64,000 nucleotides of DNA from Crocinitomicaceae bacterium (GCA_016708105.1 JADJGJ010000002.1:620001-684000); one strand, 5' to 3'; counted from the stretch's first letter, positions 33,712 to 43,498 are shown. Numbers and translations: made by a program. Notes: generated by a model not told the origin, from the sequence alone.

Positions 33712-34908
33712 TTATTTTTTTGGAATCACCGCGGGAAAATTTTTGCGTCTTTCTTTTTCTTTTATGATGAGTGAAAGTTCTCTCCCGGTTTGACCTGCAA
33801 CGGAAGTGTTTTCCTGAGCACGGCGCATGAGGTATGGCATCACTTCTTTAACCGGACCATAAGGCACATATTTTGCAACATTGTATCCGTTGTGGGCAAG
33901 GTTGTAAGTAATATGGTCACTCATACCTAATAGTTGTGCTGCAAAAATGCGTTTGTCATGTCGGTCAATTCCGTGTTTTTCCATCAATGATAAAAGATGT
34001 GCTGTACTTTTTTCATTATGTGTTCCGCAGCAAAGAGAAAAAATTTCAAGACGTTCCATCATGTAAGTTAATGCAGCGTTGAAATCATGATCTGTTGATT
34101 CTTTGTCGGGTTGAATAGGTGAGGGGTAGCCCATTTTTTCAGCGCGCTCACGCTCTTTTTCCATGTAAGCGCCACGCACTAGTTTTATTCCAACAAAATA
34201 TTTTTCTGCTCTGGCAGTTTCGTATGTGCTTCTAATAAATGCAAGTCGGTCATGTCTATACATTTGTGCCGTGTTAAATACAATTGCTTTATGCACGTTG
34301 TATTTCTTCATCATGGCAATTGTCATACGATCAATGCCGTCTTGAATCCAACTATCTTCAGCATCAACAAAAACCGGTATATCAGCTTCAGTTGCTGCTT
34401 TGCAAATTGCATCAAACCGTGCAAAGTATCGGTCTCTTTCTGCAATTTCATCAGCGCTTAAATTTGTTTTTTCATCATTGAGTTTTTCCAATAATTCAAA
34501 ACGCGCTATGCCGGTTGGTTTAAATACTGAAAAAGGAATTGACTTGCTCTCAGCTTTTGCACGAGCGATGGTTGCAATGATTTCATCACGTGTTTTGTCA
34601 AGATCATCTTCTGATGTTTTGCCTTCAACAGAGTAGTCTAGAATAGTACCAATACCAAAATGGCTCAGGTCTTTTATTTTTGGATCACATTCTGCTATGG
34701 TTTCTCCTCCAACAAATTGTCTGAAAATAGTTTTTTTAATGAACCCCTTTACCGGTAAATGAATGGCTAAAGCAAATTTTGCCATAGCTGTGCCAAATGA
34801 AACCATCCAGGGTTTACCAATCACCTTAAACAGACGGTATGACCATTTTAAGTCTCTATCTGATTTTCCTTTAAATGCTACTTCAGTATCATCAAAATGT
34901 GGCTCCAT
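33712..34908 (-). CDS. proline dehydrogenase family protein
   Basis: 398 residues. The FAD/TIM-barrel blocks are visible: FVDAEDSWIQDGID, KLVRGAYMEKERERA (the conserved Arg/Tyr/Glu signature), the GTHN motif of CCGTHNEKS, and AQLLGMSDHITYNLA. It catalyses the first step of proline breakdown (proline to pyrroline-5-carboxylate, electrons to quinone). The length is typical of the stand-alone enzyme with an extra N-terminal segment of about 90 residues, as in other Bacteroidota. The pyrroline-5-carboxylate dehydrogenase gene is not adjacent. TACATTTG at 34935-34928 (minus) looks like the -7 box, 19 bp before the start. Confidence 0.9.
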   Translation of the reverse strand: MEPHFDDTEVAFKGKSDRDLKWSYRLFKVIGKPWMVSFGTAMAKFALAIHLPVKGFIKKTIFRQFVGGETIAECDPKIKDLSHFGIGTILDYSVEGKTSEDDLDKTRDEIIATIARAKAESKSIPFSVFKPTGIARFELLEKLNDEKTNLSADEIAERDRYFARFDAICKAATEADIPVFVDAEDSWIQDGIDRMTIAMMKKYNVHKAIVFNTAQMYRHDRLAFIRSTYETARAEKYFVGIKLVRGAYMEKERERAEKMGYPSPIQPDKESTDHDFNAALTYMMERLEIFSLCCGTHNEKSTAHLLSLMEKHGIDRHDKRIFAAQLLGMSDHITYNLAHNGYNVAKYVPYGPVKEVMPYLMRRAQENTSVAGQTGRELSLIIKEKERRKNFPAVIPKK

Positions 34909-35039
34909 AAACCTGTAATTTGTTCTGCAAATGTAAGTAATCAGAATCAGGTATTACATATCATGCTTTGTTCACACGAGTTGAGTTTCATTTTCTGCTT
35001 GCTTGGCATGATTATTCTGGGGCACGACACGAATAAATA

Positions 35040-35534
35040 TCACTCAAAATAAATATTGAACTCCATGAATGAAGCAGAAATTGAATGATAAATAGAATCT
35101 GCCTCTTTCAATGTTTCACTTGCACTGAAATGATCACTCATGTCAAGAAAAGGAAGTAACCATTTATGCAACTCATCATGCGCTTGGCCTGTCATAGTGC
35201 AGTTACTGGTGAGTGAGTCAAGATTAGTACTGATATTTGATGCCAGTTGGTGATACATCTTTAATGTTTGAGTTTGCGTGTCAGCAGTGAAATCATATAC
35301 TTCAGTTTCAATTTGTCTGATCCAGGCTAACATGTGGTCGTCAACTTTCCATTTTTTTCCATTGTCTAATACTATGGGTTCAGCCGGTTCATGCACATGG
35401 GGTTCTTCTGTTTCAATAACCGGAACGCTGTCTGTTGCTGAGGTATTTGTTTGGTCGCTGCTGTTTTGTCCACATGATGCAAAAAAAAGAGTCGATAAAC
35501 AAAGTGTGATGATTGAAAAATATTTTGTCCGCAT
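35040..35534 (-). CDS. His-rich lipoprotein of the TonB-receptor operon
   Basis: 164 residues; lipobox LFFASCGQ, acylated Cys at 21. A Ser/Thr/Glu-rich linker with HVHEPAEP leads into a four-helix-like C-terminal part. That part contains DNGKKWKVDDHM, NCTMTGQAHDELHKW and closing SFMEFNIYFE. The single Cys, two Met and several His in this block suggest a metal-binding site (inference). Small lipoproteins with the same GKKW/CTM/AHDELHKW layout recur in Bacteroidota but without an assigned function. Third gene after the receptor and the membrane protein, 106 bp away. Confidence 0.6.
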   Translation of the reverse strand: MRTKYFSIITLCLSTLFFASCGQNSSDQTNTSATDSVPVIETEEPHVHEPAEPIVLDNGKKWKVDDHMLAWIRQIETEVYDFTADTQTQTLKMYHQLASNISTNLDSLTSNCTMTGQAHDELHKWLLPFLDMSDHFSASETLKEADSIYHSISASFMEFNIYFE

Positions 35535-35640
35535 TTTGTCAGTTTTTATGCAAAGTTCAGCCGTTTTTGAGCTGAAAAATATGATATATGACAGTTTTTT
35601 CTGTTTAAAATTGGCTCATGATTGGTTTCTCAGCTAAATC

Positions 35641-36858
35641 TTAATCTTTTGTCAACAACCCATGAACCAAGGAAATCAAATACATGATAAGTGATAATAA
35701 GATTAGAAATCCGCAGCTGAATAGTAACCATTGCCAGGCCGGAATAATAACTCCATGTTGCCACAGTAAATATCCCTGTAAAAAAAGAAGAAAAATAGTA
35801 CCTACACCACCCACTAAAAAAAGCAGCACGGCAATTTTATTCCTGCCGTTGTTCTGAATTTGCTGATGAATAAAATGTATTAACGCAAGACTGGCAACAC
35901 CAAGCATCACCAAATGAATATAGCCAATGGTAAAATGACGCAAACCAAAAGCAAGTTTTTCAAGCTTGGGAATTGTGGTCAGTATTTCTAAAATAAGTTT
36001 GATTACTAAACTAATGGTGATAATATAAATTATCCATTTGACTAAGTTAGATTTTGACTGAAGTTCGGGTGCGAATGAAATCATATTTTTAATCATCAAT
36101 ATCAGCGTCATTAGCAGCAAGACATTAGAGGTTATATGAATTAAATAAAATAATTGAGCATGAAATAATACGTGCATAATCAATGTAATACCACTGATAA
36201 CTGTCAATGCAAACAAATGAATTTGTAAAGTAGAGGAAAATAAAAAATTATGTTTAGTGAGGTTTGCAGAGAATACTTGTCTTGTGAGTAGAACAGATGC
36301 AAAAATAAACCATCCTGAGAATTGAAAATGCAGGTACCACTGAATGGCGAATTGATACCATGCTGAACCTTTGCCGGCAATTACCATGGATGGTCCAAGC
36401 ATCCAAATACCAAGTGTTGAAATGAATAAAAAGATCAATGACCAGTTTAAAATTATTTTGTCAGAATCATTTCTGCAAGATGAGTTTTTAAAAAAATGGA
36501 AAATAAAAACGTACGAACATAATACATGCAGTGCAGAAAACGGAATAGAAAATGAGCCGTAACCTTGCAATGGAAAACTGATCATCATGCCCACTACTGA
36601 AATTTGTGTAATCCAAAAAAGCCACGTGTGAAAGGGTAAAATATCTTTTACAAAATAATACACGTAAGCAAGATAAAAAGCCTGATACGCCCAGCCTAAT
36701 GCGGCAGTGTGTGAATGGGCATGTAAGAGAAAGGAAAAATTAAAAGAAGTTTCACCAATAAATGCGTAGCGCAAAAATAAACCCATCACGCCCGCAATAA
36801 TAAAGTTCAGCAGCGTGATGGTAAGATGAATGTTCAACCATCTTGATCGGTTTTGCAT
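35641..36858 (-). CDS. polytopic membrane protein, possibly haem-copper-oxidase subunit I-like
   Basis: 405 residues and about twelve hydrophobic helices, including LHAHSHTAALGWAYQAFYLAY with HAHSH at 46-50. Further His residues lie at helix ends (for example ISALHV-type and LHFQFSGWFIFASV segments and GIRHFTIGYIHLVMLG-type pattern near 320-340). The helix number and His at helix ends recall haem-binding oxidase or NO-reductase-like proteins and NnrS-like haem/copper proteins, but the full ligand set cannot be verified by eye. It lies 12 bp after the TonB receptor, so it is almost certainly co-transcribed with it. Confidence 0.5.
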   Translation of the reverse strand: MQNRSRWLNIHLTITLLNFIIAGVMGLFLRYAFIGETSFNFSFLLHAHSHTAALGWAYQAFYLAYVYYFVKDILPFHTWLFWITQISVVGMMISFPLQGYGSFSIPFSALHVLCSYVFIFHFFKNSSCRNDSDKIILNWSLIFLFISTLGIWMLGPSMVIAGKGSAWYQFAIQWYLHFQFSGWFIFASVLLTRQVFSANLTKHNFLFSSTLQIHLFALTVISGITLIMHVLFHAQLFYLIHITSNVLLLMTLILMIKNMISFAPELQSKSNLVKWIIYIITISLVIKLILEILTTIPKLEKLAFGLRHFTIGYIHLVMLGVASLALIHFIHQQIQNNGRNKIAVLLFLVGGVGTIFLLFLQGYLLWQHGVIIPAWQWLLFSCGFLILLSLIMYLISLVHGLLTKD

Positions 36859-36870
36859 GGCATAAAGATA

Positions 36871-39150
36871 CTACTTAGCTTGCAGCGCAAATCTCACCCC
36901 GGCAAAAAATCGGATGCCTTGAATAGGAGCATAATTGTAACCCGGATCAAAAGTATACCCGTTTGGATTGTTTACCGGATCGTTTACATTTTTATCAAAC
37001 GGATCAAATGGTCTCATGATTGGATCTTCATCCGGAATAAAGTTTAATAAATTTTTTACGCCGCAATATAATTTCAAACCTGAATTAAAATCTTTGGTGA
37101 GTTGAATATTCAACAGGGAAAACCAAGGTGAATGATCAGGACGGTAATCGTTGGGTAAAACAGGTAATAGCATAGGGCTATACACATTACCGGTTAAATC
37201 AACACCCAATTTTATTTTTTTGAAAGTGTAGCCTACAACAAAATTTCCGGTTAGTGGTGGAGCGTGTACTTGTTCTGTTTTAACTAACACTCCATTTTCA
37301 TCATGTTCCCAAATATGCACGTCAGTAAATGTTGCTCCAATAATTATTTTTAACGGAATAGTGAAGCTACAGTGTGCCATCAAACCTGCGCCCTGGGTGA
37401 CTCCATATCCATCCAGATTATCAAAAATTACCTGGTTGGCATTTGTAAAATAATCAGCCACAATTTTATTGCAGAAATAGGTGTAAAATAAACTTGATTC
37501 AATATTTAAAAATCCGCCAGCAAAATTTATATATGAAGACATATTGATGGTTCCATTCCATGATCTTTCAGGTTTTAAATTATTTACCACAACTACTTCA
37601 CGTGCACCGCTAAAAGCGGCATGATCTTCACTGAATAGATTGACAACGCGGTATCCGTTTCCAATGCCTACACGAAGAATGTGGTACTTGTTCATGCTCC
37701 ATTTCCAGTTTATTCTTGGTGACACCACATGTCCGTGATGATTGTTATAATCATATCTAACCCCGGCTAGCAAATTATTTTTTTCATTCAATTTGATTTC
37801 ATCCTGAACAAAAATTCCGGGCAAATAAGTTTGTGATGGTTTATTCTGAGGATTCAAACTGTCTTTGGTTTGAGTAATCATCGTATTGTCATCATAGTAT
37901 GTGTATCTCACGGCAATTCCGGTCATCACATCATGTCGCAAACTGGTAAAGTTTTTAATTGCTTGTAAAAATCCAATATGTTGTGTCGCAGTATAAGGTG
38001 TTTTACCGTAAGCAGAATTTTGAAGATGGGTATTGTAACTGTACTGAATTTTTGCACCTTTTCCTAAAAATCCAATCGGACTTGAACCAATTAATTCAAT
38101 GCGGTGTGTAAAAATACTTTCTCCGTAAATTGAATCACTGCCTCGCCAATCTTCAGTCCAATTCAATTCACCTCCCCAACGGTTTTCGTAAAAATAACGA
38201 ATGGCTATGCTTGACGCATTTCCTGATTTATGCGTGAATGAAATTTTGTTGAATGCAGCATATCTTTTTTGCAATGTAACATCGGTAAAATTGTCTTTAT
38301 TAATATCCCACAAATGGTTGAAATAAAAAACATTTCCACTGAATAAGCCTGATCCTGATTTGCCTAATCTGTAGCGTACACCAAGGTCTCCATTAAAATC
38401 CTGATAAGTCGTTCCGGTGAAATCAAAAGAAAAGAGTGGTGCATTTTTTGGTGATTTTGTAATTACATTGATCAGTCCGCCAACAGCTTCTGAGCCGTAC
38501 AATGTAGATGCAGGGCCTTTTTGAATTTCAACTCTTTCAATAATTGAATTTGGAATTCCCATCAAACCATACACGGTTCCCAGTGCAGACATAATTGGCA
38601 TTCCATCAATCATTACCATGGTGTAAGGACCTTCCATTCCGTTGATATGAATGTCTCCGGTATTGCATACATTGCATTGTAGTTGTGGTCTTACGCCATT
38701 TACCATATTGAGTGATTCAAAAATACTGGGTGTGGGATTTTTCTGAAATAATAGCGGAGTGATCACTTCAATTGCAACCGGACTTTCATCGCGCGATATT
38801 TCTTTTAGTGTTCCTGTAATTACCACTTCTTCCAATTCATTTGCCGTGCTGCGCATTGTTAATGAAAGTTGATGGTGTGTGTTTTCTGTAAATTGTAGCA
38901 CGGTGTCAATGGTTTCCATGCCGGTAAAACGTGCTGTCAATTGATGTGTTCCGGCCGGAATTCCGATGATTTCAAATTTGCCATTCTGATCCGTCACTGC
39001 GCCAAGTTGAGTGTTTGTAATCATCACTTTTACAAATGCAGCCGGTTCTCCTTGTTGATTGTAAATGATACCGTCAACTTTTGATTGTTGGGCAGATAAA
39101 GTGACAGTTAACAAGATCAATTTTATACTTAGTATCAGTTTTGTTTTCAT
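36871..39150 (-). CDS. TonB-dependent receptor with N-terminal regulatory-like domain and CxxC plug motif
   Basis: 759 residues: signal peptide, a carboxypeptidase-regulatory-like domain (about 22-105; VDGIIYNQQGEPAAFVKV), plug domain (about 115-235) and a long barrel ending in GVRFALQAK. In the plug, LQCNVCNTGDIHINGMEG includes a CxxC pair and then many Met residues (MVMIDGMPIM), unusual features that could bind a soft metal such as copper. The same motif is seen in a recurring Bacteroidota receptor group. A 21-bp inverted repeat upstream suggests metal-dependent control. First gene of a three-gene operon. Confidence 0.82.
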   Translation of the reverse strand: MKTKLILSIKLILLTVTLSAQQSKVDGIIYNQQGEPAAFVKVMITNTQLGAVTDQNGKFEIIGIPAGTHQLTARFTGMETIDTVLQFTENTHHQLSLTMRSTANELEEVVITGTLKEISRDESPVAIEVITPLLFQKNPTPSIFESLNMVNGVRPQLQCNVCNTGDIHINGMEGPYTMVMIDGMPIMSALGTVYGLMGIPNSIIERVEIQKGPASTLYGSEAVGGLINVITKSPKNAPLFSFDFTGTTYQDFNGDLGVRYRLGKSGSGLFSGNVFYFNHLWDINKDNFTDVTLQKRYAAFNKISFTHKSGNASSIAIRYFYENRWGGELNWTEDWRGSDSIYGESIFTHRIELIGSSPIGFLGKGAKIQYSYNTHLQNSAYGKTPYTATQHIGFLQAIKNFTSLRHDVMTGIAVRYTYYDDNTMITQTKDSLNPQNKPSQTYLPGIFVQDEIKLNEKNNLLAGVRYDYNNHHGHVVSPRINWKWSMNKYHILRVGIGNGYRVVNLFSEDHAAFSGAREVVVVNNLKPERSWNGTINMSSYINFAGGFLNIESSLFYTYFCNKIVADYFTNANQVIFDNLDGYGVTQGAGLMAHCSFTIPLKIIIGATFTDVHIWEHDENGVLVKTEQVHAPPLTGNFVVGYTFKKIKLGVDLTGNVYSPMLLPVLPNDYRPDHSPWFSLLNIQLTKDFNSGLKLYCGVKNLLNFIPDEDPIMRPFDPFDKNVNDPVNNPNGYTFDPGYNYAPIQGIRFFAGVRFALQAK

Positions 39151-39179
39151 ACGCCATGCTTGTTTACAAGATGTTTAAA

Positions 39180-39200
39180 TATTTAGACTAATTCTAAATA
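39180..39200. promoter_or_regulatory. inverted repeat upstream of the CxxC TonB receptor (possible Fur-family operator)
   Basis: TATTTAGA, five bases, TCTAAATA: perfect 8-bp arms, centred about 40 bp upstream of the start codon. Form and place resemble Fur-family boxes built from TTTAGA/TCTAAA halves. Which regulator binds is not known. No second copy was found in the window. Confidence 0.5.
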
Positions 39201-39458
39201 GATGCGCCAAATGTACGTGATAGTTATTGATTCATCAACAAGAATACTTCGTTGAATTAATGAAAGAAGATTAAAATACCCTGAATGAGGTATGCATTTT
39301 GAGATGAGTCCACGAAATAATTAAAAATTAAAACGTGATATTTATTTTGAAACACCTATTGCGTAGAATTCAAATAATGGCAAACCAAAATTTGAGTTTT
39401 ATCTATAAAGCTGATGAGGAGATTCAATCAGATCAAAATTGGAAAAGAAAAAATTACC
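39201..39458. other. intergenic region without a supported gene
   Basis: AT-rich sequence between the TonB-receptor promoter side and the end of tyrS. A 63-codon plus-strand ORF that begins at 39335 and runs into tyrS shows no domain, no ribosome-binding site and no promoter; it is not annotated. No repeat is visible. Confidence 0.5.
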
Positions 39459-40742
39459 TCACCCTTCAACAATCAAAAGATAATTATTCTTTTTGCCTTT
39501 GCCGAGTAATACAAATTTATTGTTGATTAAAAATTCAGGACGAATCACGAATTCTTCAGCCACTTTTTCTTTATTGACAGTAATACTATTTCCTTTCAGC
39601 TCACGACGTGCTTCGCTGTTTGATGCCAAAAATCCGGTGCGGGTTCCAAGGGCGTCAATGATTCCTAATCCGGCATTTATTTCATTCATAGTGATGCGTG
39701 CTTGCGGAACGCCATCAAATATTTCCAGAAATTGTTTGTCAGATAATTTTTTCAAATCATCAGCGGTTGATTTTCCAAAAAGAATATTGGTTGCGGCTAA
39801 AGCAGTTTCAAGGGCTTCTTTGCCATGCACCGTGAAGGTTACTTCTTCTGCTAATTTCTTTTGCAGATTTCTAAGATGAGGTGCTAATTTATGTTCTTCT
39901 TCAATGGATTCAATTTCAGATTTGCTCAGCAAAGTAAACGTACGAATGTATTTTGGCGCATCTTCATCCGTAGCGTTTAACCAGAATTGGTAAAATGCGT
40001 AGGGAGATGTTTTTTCTGGATCAAGCCATACAGTTCCGCTTTCTGTTTTTCCAAATTTTGTGCCGTCAGCTTTTGTCATCAAAGGGCAAGTAAAAGCAAA
40101 TGCTTCTCCTCCTTCAATTCGTCTAATTAATTCAGTTCCCGTAGTGATATTTCCCCATTGATCACTTCCTCCCATTTGAAGTTTGCATCCGGTTTCACGG
40201 TATAGATGTAAAAAATCATATCCTTGCAATAATTGATATGAAAACTCAGTGAATGAAATACCGGTTTCCATTCTTTTTTTCACTGAATCTTTTGCCGCCA
40301 TATAATTTACCGTGATGTGTTTACCTACATCACGAATAAAAGTCAGAAAAGAAAAATTCTTCATCCAGTCATAATTATTGACCAGTAATGCAGGATTTTC
40401 TTTTGCATTAAAATCAAGAAATTTTTCAAGTTGTGCTCGCACTCCGGCAATATTTTTTTGCAAGGTATTTTCATCCAGCAAATTTCTCTCATCTGATTTT
40501 CCTGATGGATCTCCAACCATACCCGTAGCACCACCAACTAAAGCAATTGGTCTATGTCCCGCACGTTGTAAGTGTACAAGCAACATAATAGGAATCAAAC
40601 TTCCGCAATGCAATGAATCTGCTGTCGGGTCAAAACCAACATAGGCTGTTACTTGTTCCTTTGAAAGCAAATCTTCTGTTCCTGGCATTATGTCTTGTAA
40701 CATTCCTCTCCAGCGCAATTCTTCTACGAAATTTTTTGGCAT
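39459..40742 (-). CDS. tyrS: tyrosyl-tRNA synthetase
   Basis: 427 residues of the bacterial TyrRS type 1: VGFDPTADSLHCGSL with the HIGH-equivalent HCGSL at 45-49, the Tyr-binding QLLQGYDFLHL and GGSDQWGN blocks, KFGKT as the KMSKS equivalent (near 233) and a C-terminal S4 RNA-binding domain from about 355 (SITVNKEKVAEEFV). A TATCTTTG -7 box stands at 40774-40767 (minus), 25 bp before the start codon. Confidence 0.96.
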   Translation of the reverse strand: MPKNFVEELRWRGMLQDIMPGTEDLLSKEQVTAYVGFDPTADSLHCGSLIPIMLLVHLQRAGHRPIALVGGATGMVGDPSGKSDERNLLDENTLQKNIAGVRAQLEKFLDFNAKENPALLVNNYDWMKNFSFLTFIRDVGKHITVNYMAAKDSVKKRMETGISFTEFSYQLLQGYDFLHLYRETGCKLQMGGSDQWGNITTGTELIRRIEGGEAFAFTCPLMTKADGTKFGKTESGTVWLDPEKTSPYAFYQFWLNATDEDAPKYIRTFTLLSKSEIESIEEEHKLAPHLRNLQKKLAEEVTFTVHGKEALETALAATNILFGKSTADDLKKLSDKQFLEIFDGVPQARITMNEINAGLGIIDALGTRTGFLASNSEARRELKGNSITVNKEKVAEEFVIRPEFLINNKFVLLGKGKKNNYLLIVEG

Positions 40743-40933
40743 GATTTAATTTCCTTTTTCTGTTGACAAAGATAGATACTTTAATGTTTTATTTTGAAGA
40801 TGTTGAAAGTTCCGCCTTATCTAGTTTGTTTCACCTGAAAAGTCAAACCCAACTTGCCATTGGAGTGCCAAAGGTTCATCCATGATGATTGGTTTCCACT
40901 TGATGCTTCTCCATAAAAATGTATCTTTATACC

Positions 40934-41737
40934 ATGTGTGGACGCTATGTAACGGTTACAAAAACTGAAATCATTGAAAAAAAATTTCATGTCAAGGCTG
41001 TGCCTGATTTTGATTTTAATGGTGATTGTAATATTGCTGCCGGTGACAAAGCTCCAATAATAACAAGTGAAGAGCCCGGCTTGCTTCAGTCGTATGTTTT
41101 TGGCTTCACACCTTCATGGTCTGAAAAAAAAACTTTTATCATCAATGCACGTGCTGAAGGTGATCATAATAAAGATAATTCACCAATGTATTCAGGGGCC
41201 AAGGGTATTATTTCCAAACCATTTTTTCGGGCATCTATCAGAAATAAGCGGTGCCTGGTAATTGCTGATGCATTTATTGAAGGCACTACTTCAGAAAAAT
41301 TAAAAAAGCCTTTTTTGGTGTATTTATTAAATAAGCAAAGACCATTTGCAATGGCAGGCATTTATGACACTTGGATTGATAAACTAACCGGTGAAGTGAT
41401 CAATTCTTTTGCTATCATTACAACTAGGCCTAACACGCTGATGCAGAAAATTCCTCATCATCGTATGCCGGTAATTCTTGATGATGATGCTTGTCAAATG
41501 TATTTGAAAACTGATGCGCAACTTTCAGAAATCACCAATCTACTTGAACCGTTTTCGGCTGATAAAATGAATGCATATCCCATCAGTCCTGCTATTAGCA
41601 AAAAGACTAATAAAGATGTTGCCCTGCTTGAACCCAAGGGTGAACGAGTTCAACCTGAATACCTCTTTAAACATTCAGAAGAAATCAAGCTGGAAGGAAT
41701 GGGCATGACAACTTCACGAAAAAAGAAAAATTCATAA
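40934..41737 (+). CDS. SRAP-domain protein (YedK/HMCES family)
   Basis: 267 residues when started at the ATG at 40934. The start is fixed by function: members need Cys at position 2, exposed after Met removal, and this start gives MCGRYVTV; an upstream in-frame start would hide it. Further signatures are NARAEGDH, the RCLVIADAFIEG block (which carries the catalytic-region Glu in the family) and PHHRMPVIL with the catalytic His. The protein makes a covalent link with abasic sites in single-stranded DNA and shields them. A TATCTTTA box directly upstream (40922-40929) implies an almost leaderless mRNA. Confidence 0.92.
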   Translation: MCGRYVTVTKTEIIEKKFHVKAVPDFDFNGDCNIAAGDKAPIITSEEPGLLQSYVFGFTPSWSEKKTFIINARAEGDHNKDNSPMYSGAKGIISKPFFRASIRNKRCLVIADAFIEGTTSEKLKKPFLVYLLNKQRPFAMAGIYDTWIDKLTGEVINSFAIITTRPNTLMQKIPHHRMPVILDDDACQMYLKTDAQLSEITNLLEPFSADKMNAYPISPAISKKTNKDVALLEPKGERVQPEYLFKHSEEIKLEGMGMTTSRKKKNS

Positions 41738-41780
41738 GCTTTTGGTTTACTGATACTATCAAAGATTGTTCAATAATTGA

Positions 41781-41794
41781 TTGATTTCAGTCAG
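41781..41794 (+). promoter_or_regulatory. weak CRP/FNR-type site upstream of the first NarK-like gene
   Basis: TTGA, six bases, TCAG, close to TTGA-N6-TCAA. It lies about 90 bp upstream of the start codon. A similar site precedes the second transporter gene. Short and AT-rich, so chance is possible. Confidence 0.3.
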
Positions 41795-41882
41795 AGATAT
41801 CCTCAAAAATGATTGACGTCATAATTTGATTCAGTCACAATTCAGAACTTCGGCAGCGATACCTATAATTAAAGCTACATTA

Positions 41883-43391
41883 ATGAATTCTGAAATTACG
41901 AGCCTTAGTCGTTCGCATAAGCAATTGTTTTTTAATACCCTAGCCTTTGTAATCTGCTTTGCGGTATGGATGCTGAACGGAGTTTTGGTAACCTATTTAG
42001 TTGATAACGGTGCCTTTGACTGGACAAGTTCTCAAGTTGGATGGCTGCTCGGTATCCCTGTTCTTACAGGATCTATCATGCGGTTGCCGGCAGGAATTTT
42101 ATGTGACAAGTTTGGAGGAAAATGGGTTTTCGTTTCTCTCTTTGTACTTGCTGCAATTCCGTTATTCTTGATGTATTATGTTGATTCTTATCTTGGGTAT
42201 GCATTGTTGAGTTTTGGGTTCGGAATTTCAGGTGCTGGTTTTGCCGTGGCCATTGCTAATACATCGGTTTGGTATCCTAAAAAAAATCAAGGTTTGGCTT
42301 TGGGTATTGTTGGTGCAGGGAATGCCGGTGCGGCAATCACCACCATGTTTGCTCCTTCAATTCTGAATAACTTAACTAACAACGGACAAAACATTGAGCA
42401 ATGGAGATTGTTGCCGATTTCGTACGGAGTAGTGCTTGTTTTTTTAGCTATTGTCTTTGCATTGTTCACGCATAATAAAAAGACCACTGCTGAAAAGAGA
42501 TCCATGGCAAAAGTTCTTGCCCCTCTCAAAAATATTCGTGTGTGGAGATTTGGTTTATACTACTTTTTAGTGTTTGGTTGTTTTGTTGCTTTTGCCCAAT
42601 GGTTAGTTCCTTATTATGTCAATGTGTACGGTGCTTCTTTGGTTACCGCCGGTTTTTTTGCTTCATTGTTCAGTTTTCCTTCTGGTGCAATTCGCGCATT
42701 GGGTGGTTGGATGTCTGATCGCTGGGGAGCGCGCAAAGTGATGTATTGGGTCTTAGGCTCATCATTGGTTTTATCACTCATGCTTGTCGTTCCTAAAATG
42801 GCAATTATTTCTCCGGGGCAAGGTATTCAGGCAAGCGTTGAAGGCACCGTGAGTTTTGTTTCTGATAGTTTAATTGTGATTGATGAAACACCTTATCAGA
42901 TAAAAGAAAATAAATATAATTTTTTAGAAGAATCTCCTGAGCATTTTATTCTTCCTCAAAAAGATGATTGGCAAGAACCTGTTGTGAAAATTGGTGATCA
43001 TGTCAAGAAAAAACAATTGCTTGCCAAAGGAACAACACGCATTGTTTTTCAGGCTAACATGTGGGTGTTTACTGTTTTGGTGGTAATGATTGGTATTATT
43101 TGGGGAATAGGGAAAGCCGCAGTATACAAACATATTCCTGAATATTTTCCAAATGAAGTGGGTGTTGTTGGCGGTATGGTTGGCGTAATTGGTGGTTTAG
43201 GTGGTTTTATTTGTCCTATTGTGTTTGGTTATTTATTGCAGGGAACAGGATTATGGACCAGTTCATGGATGTTGATGCTGCTGATTTCAGCGGTTGCTTT
43301 GTGGTGGATGAACAGCGTAATCAATAAAATGATGCGTGATCGTGATCCAATGTTCAATAAACAGATTGAATCAAAATCAGATTCTCATTAA
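41883..43391 (+). CDS. NarK/NasA-type nitrate/nitrite MFS transporter with inserted soluble segment
   Basis: 502 residues from the ATG at 41883; a TTG 19 codons upstream would add a non-conserved stretch. Twelve helices with LPAGILCDKFGGKW and the nitrate signature GIVGAGNAGAA (and a second Gly-rich GGMVGVIGGLGG in the C-half) place it in the nitrate/nitrite porter family. Between helices of the C-terminal half, residues about 307-388 form a non-membrane insertion. Its end (KIGDHVKKKQLLAKG) resembles the hairpin of biotinyl/lipoyl-like domains. Such an insert is not part of standard NarK. Likely imports nitrate or exports nitrite. First of three tandem homologues. Confidence 0.8.
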   Translation: MNSEITSLSRSHKQLFFNTLAFVICFAVWMLNGVLVTYLVDNGAFDWTSSQVGWLLGIPVLTGSIMRLPAGILCDKFGGKWVFVSLFVLAAIPLFLMYYVDSYLGYALLSFGFGISGAGFAVAIANTSVWYPKKNQGLALGIVGAGNAGAAITTMFAPSILNNLTNNGQNIEQWRLLPISYGVVLVFLAIVFALFTHNKKTTAEKRSMAKVLAPLKNIRVWRFGLYYFLVFGCFVAFAQWLVPYYVNVYGASLVTAGFFASLFSFPSGAIRALGGWMSDRWGARKVMYWVLGSSLVLSLMLVVPKMAIISPGQGIQASVEGTVSFVSDSLIVIDETPYQIKENKYNFLEESPEHFILPQKDDWQEPVVKIGDHVKKKQLLAKGTTRIVFQANMWVFTVLVVMIGIIWGIGKAAVYKHIPEYFPNEVGVVGGMVGVIGGLGGFICPIVFGYLLQGTGLWTSSWMLMLLISAVALWWMNSVINKMMRDRDPMFNKQIESKSDSH

Positions 43392-43498
43392 ATAATTTTC
43401 AATGAATGCCGATTTTATGTGCTGGATCATAGTTGAGAAATAAATAAATTCATCAAAAGAGAAAGTCATGATTTTCTTTTCTGAAGTCAGATATTTAA

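Noticed and set aside
39335..39526. 63-codon plus-strand ORF running into the end of tyrS
   Set aside because: The overlap with a conserved gene end and the absence of any signal argue against a real gene.
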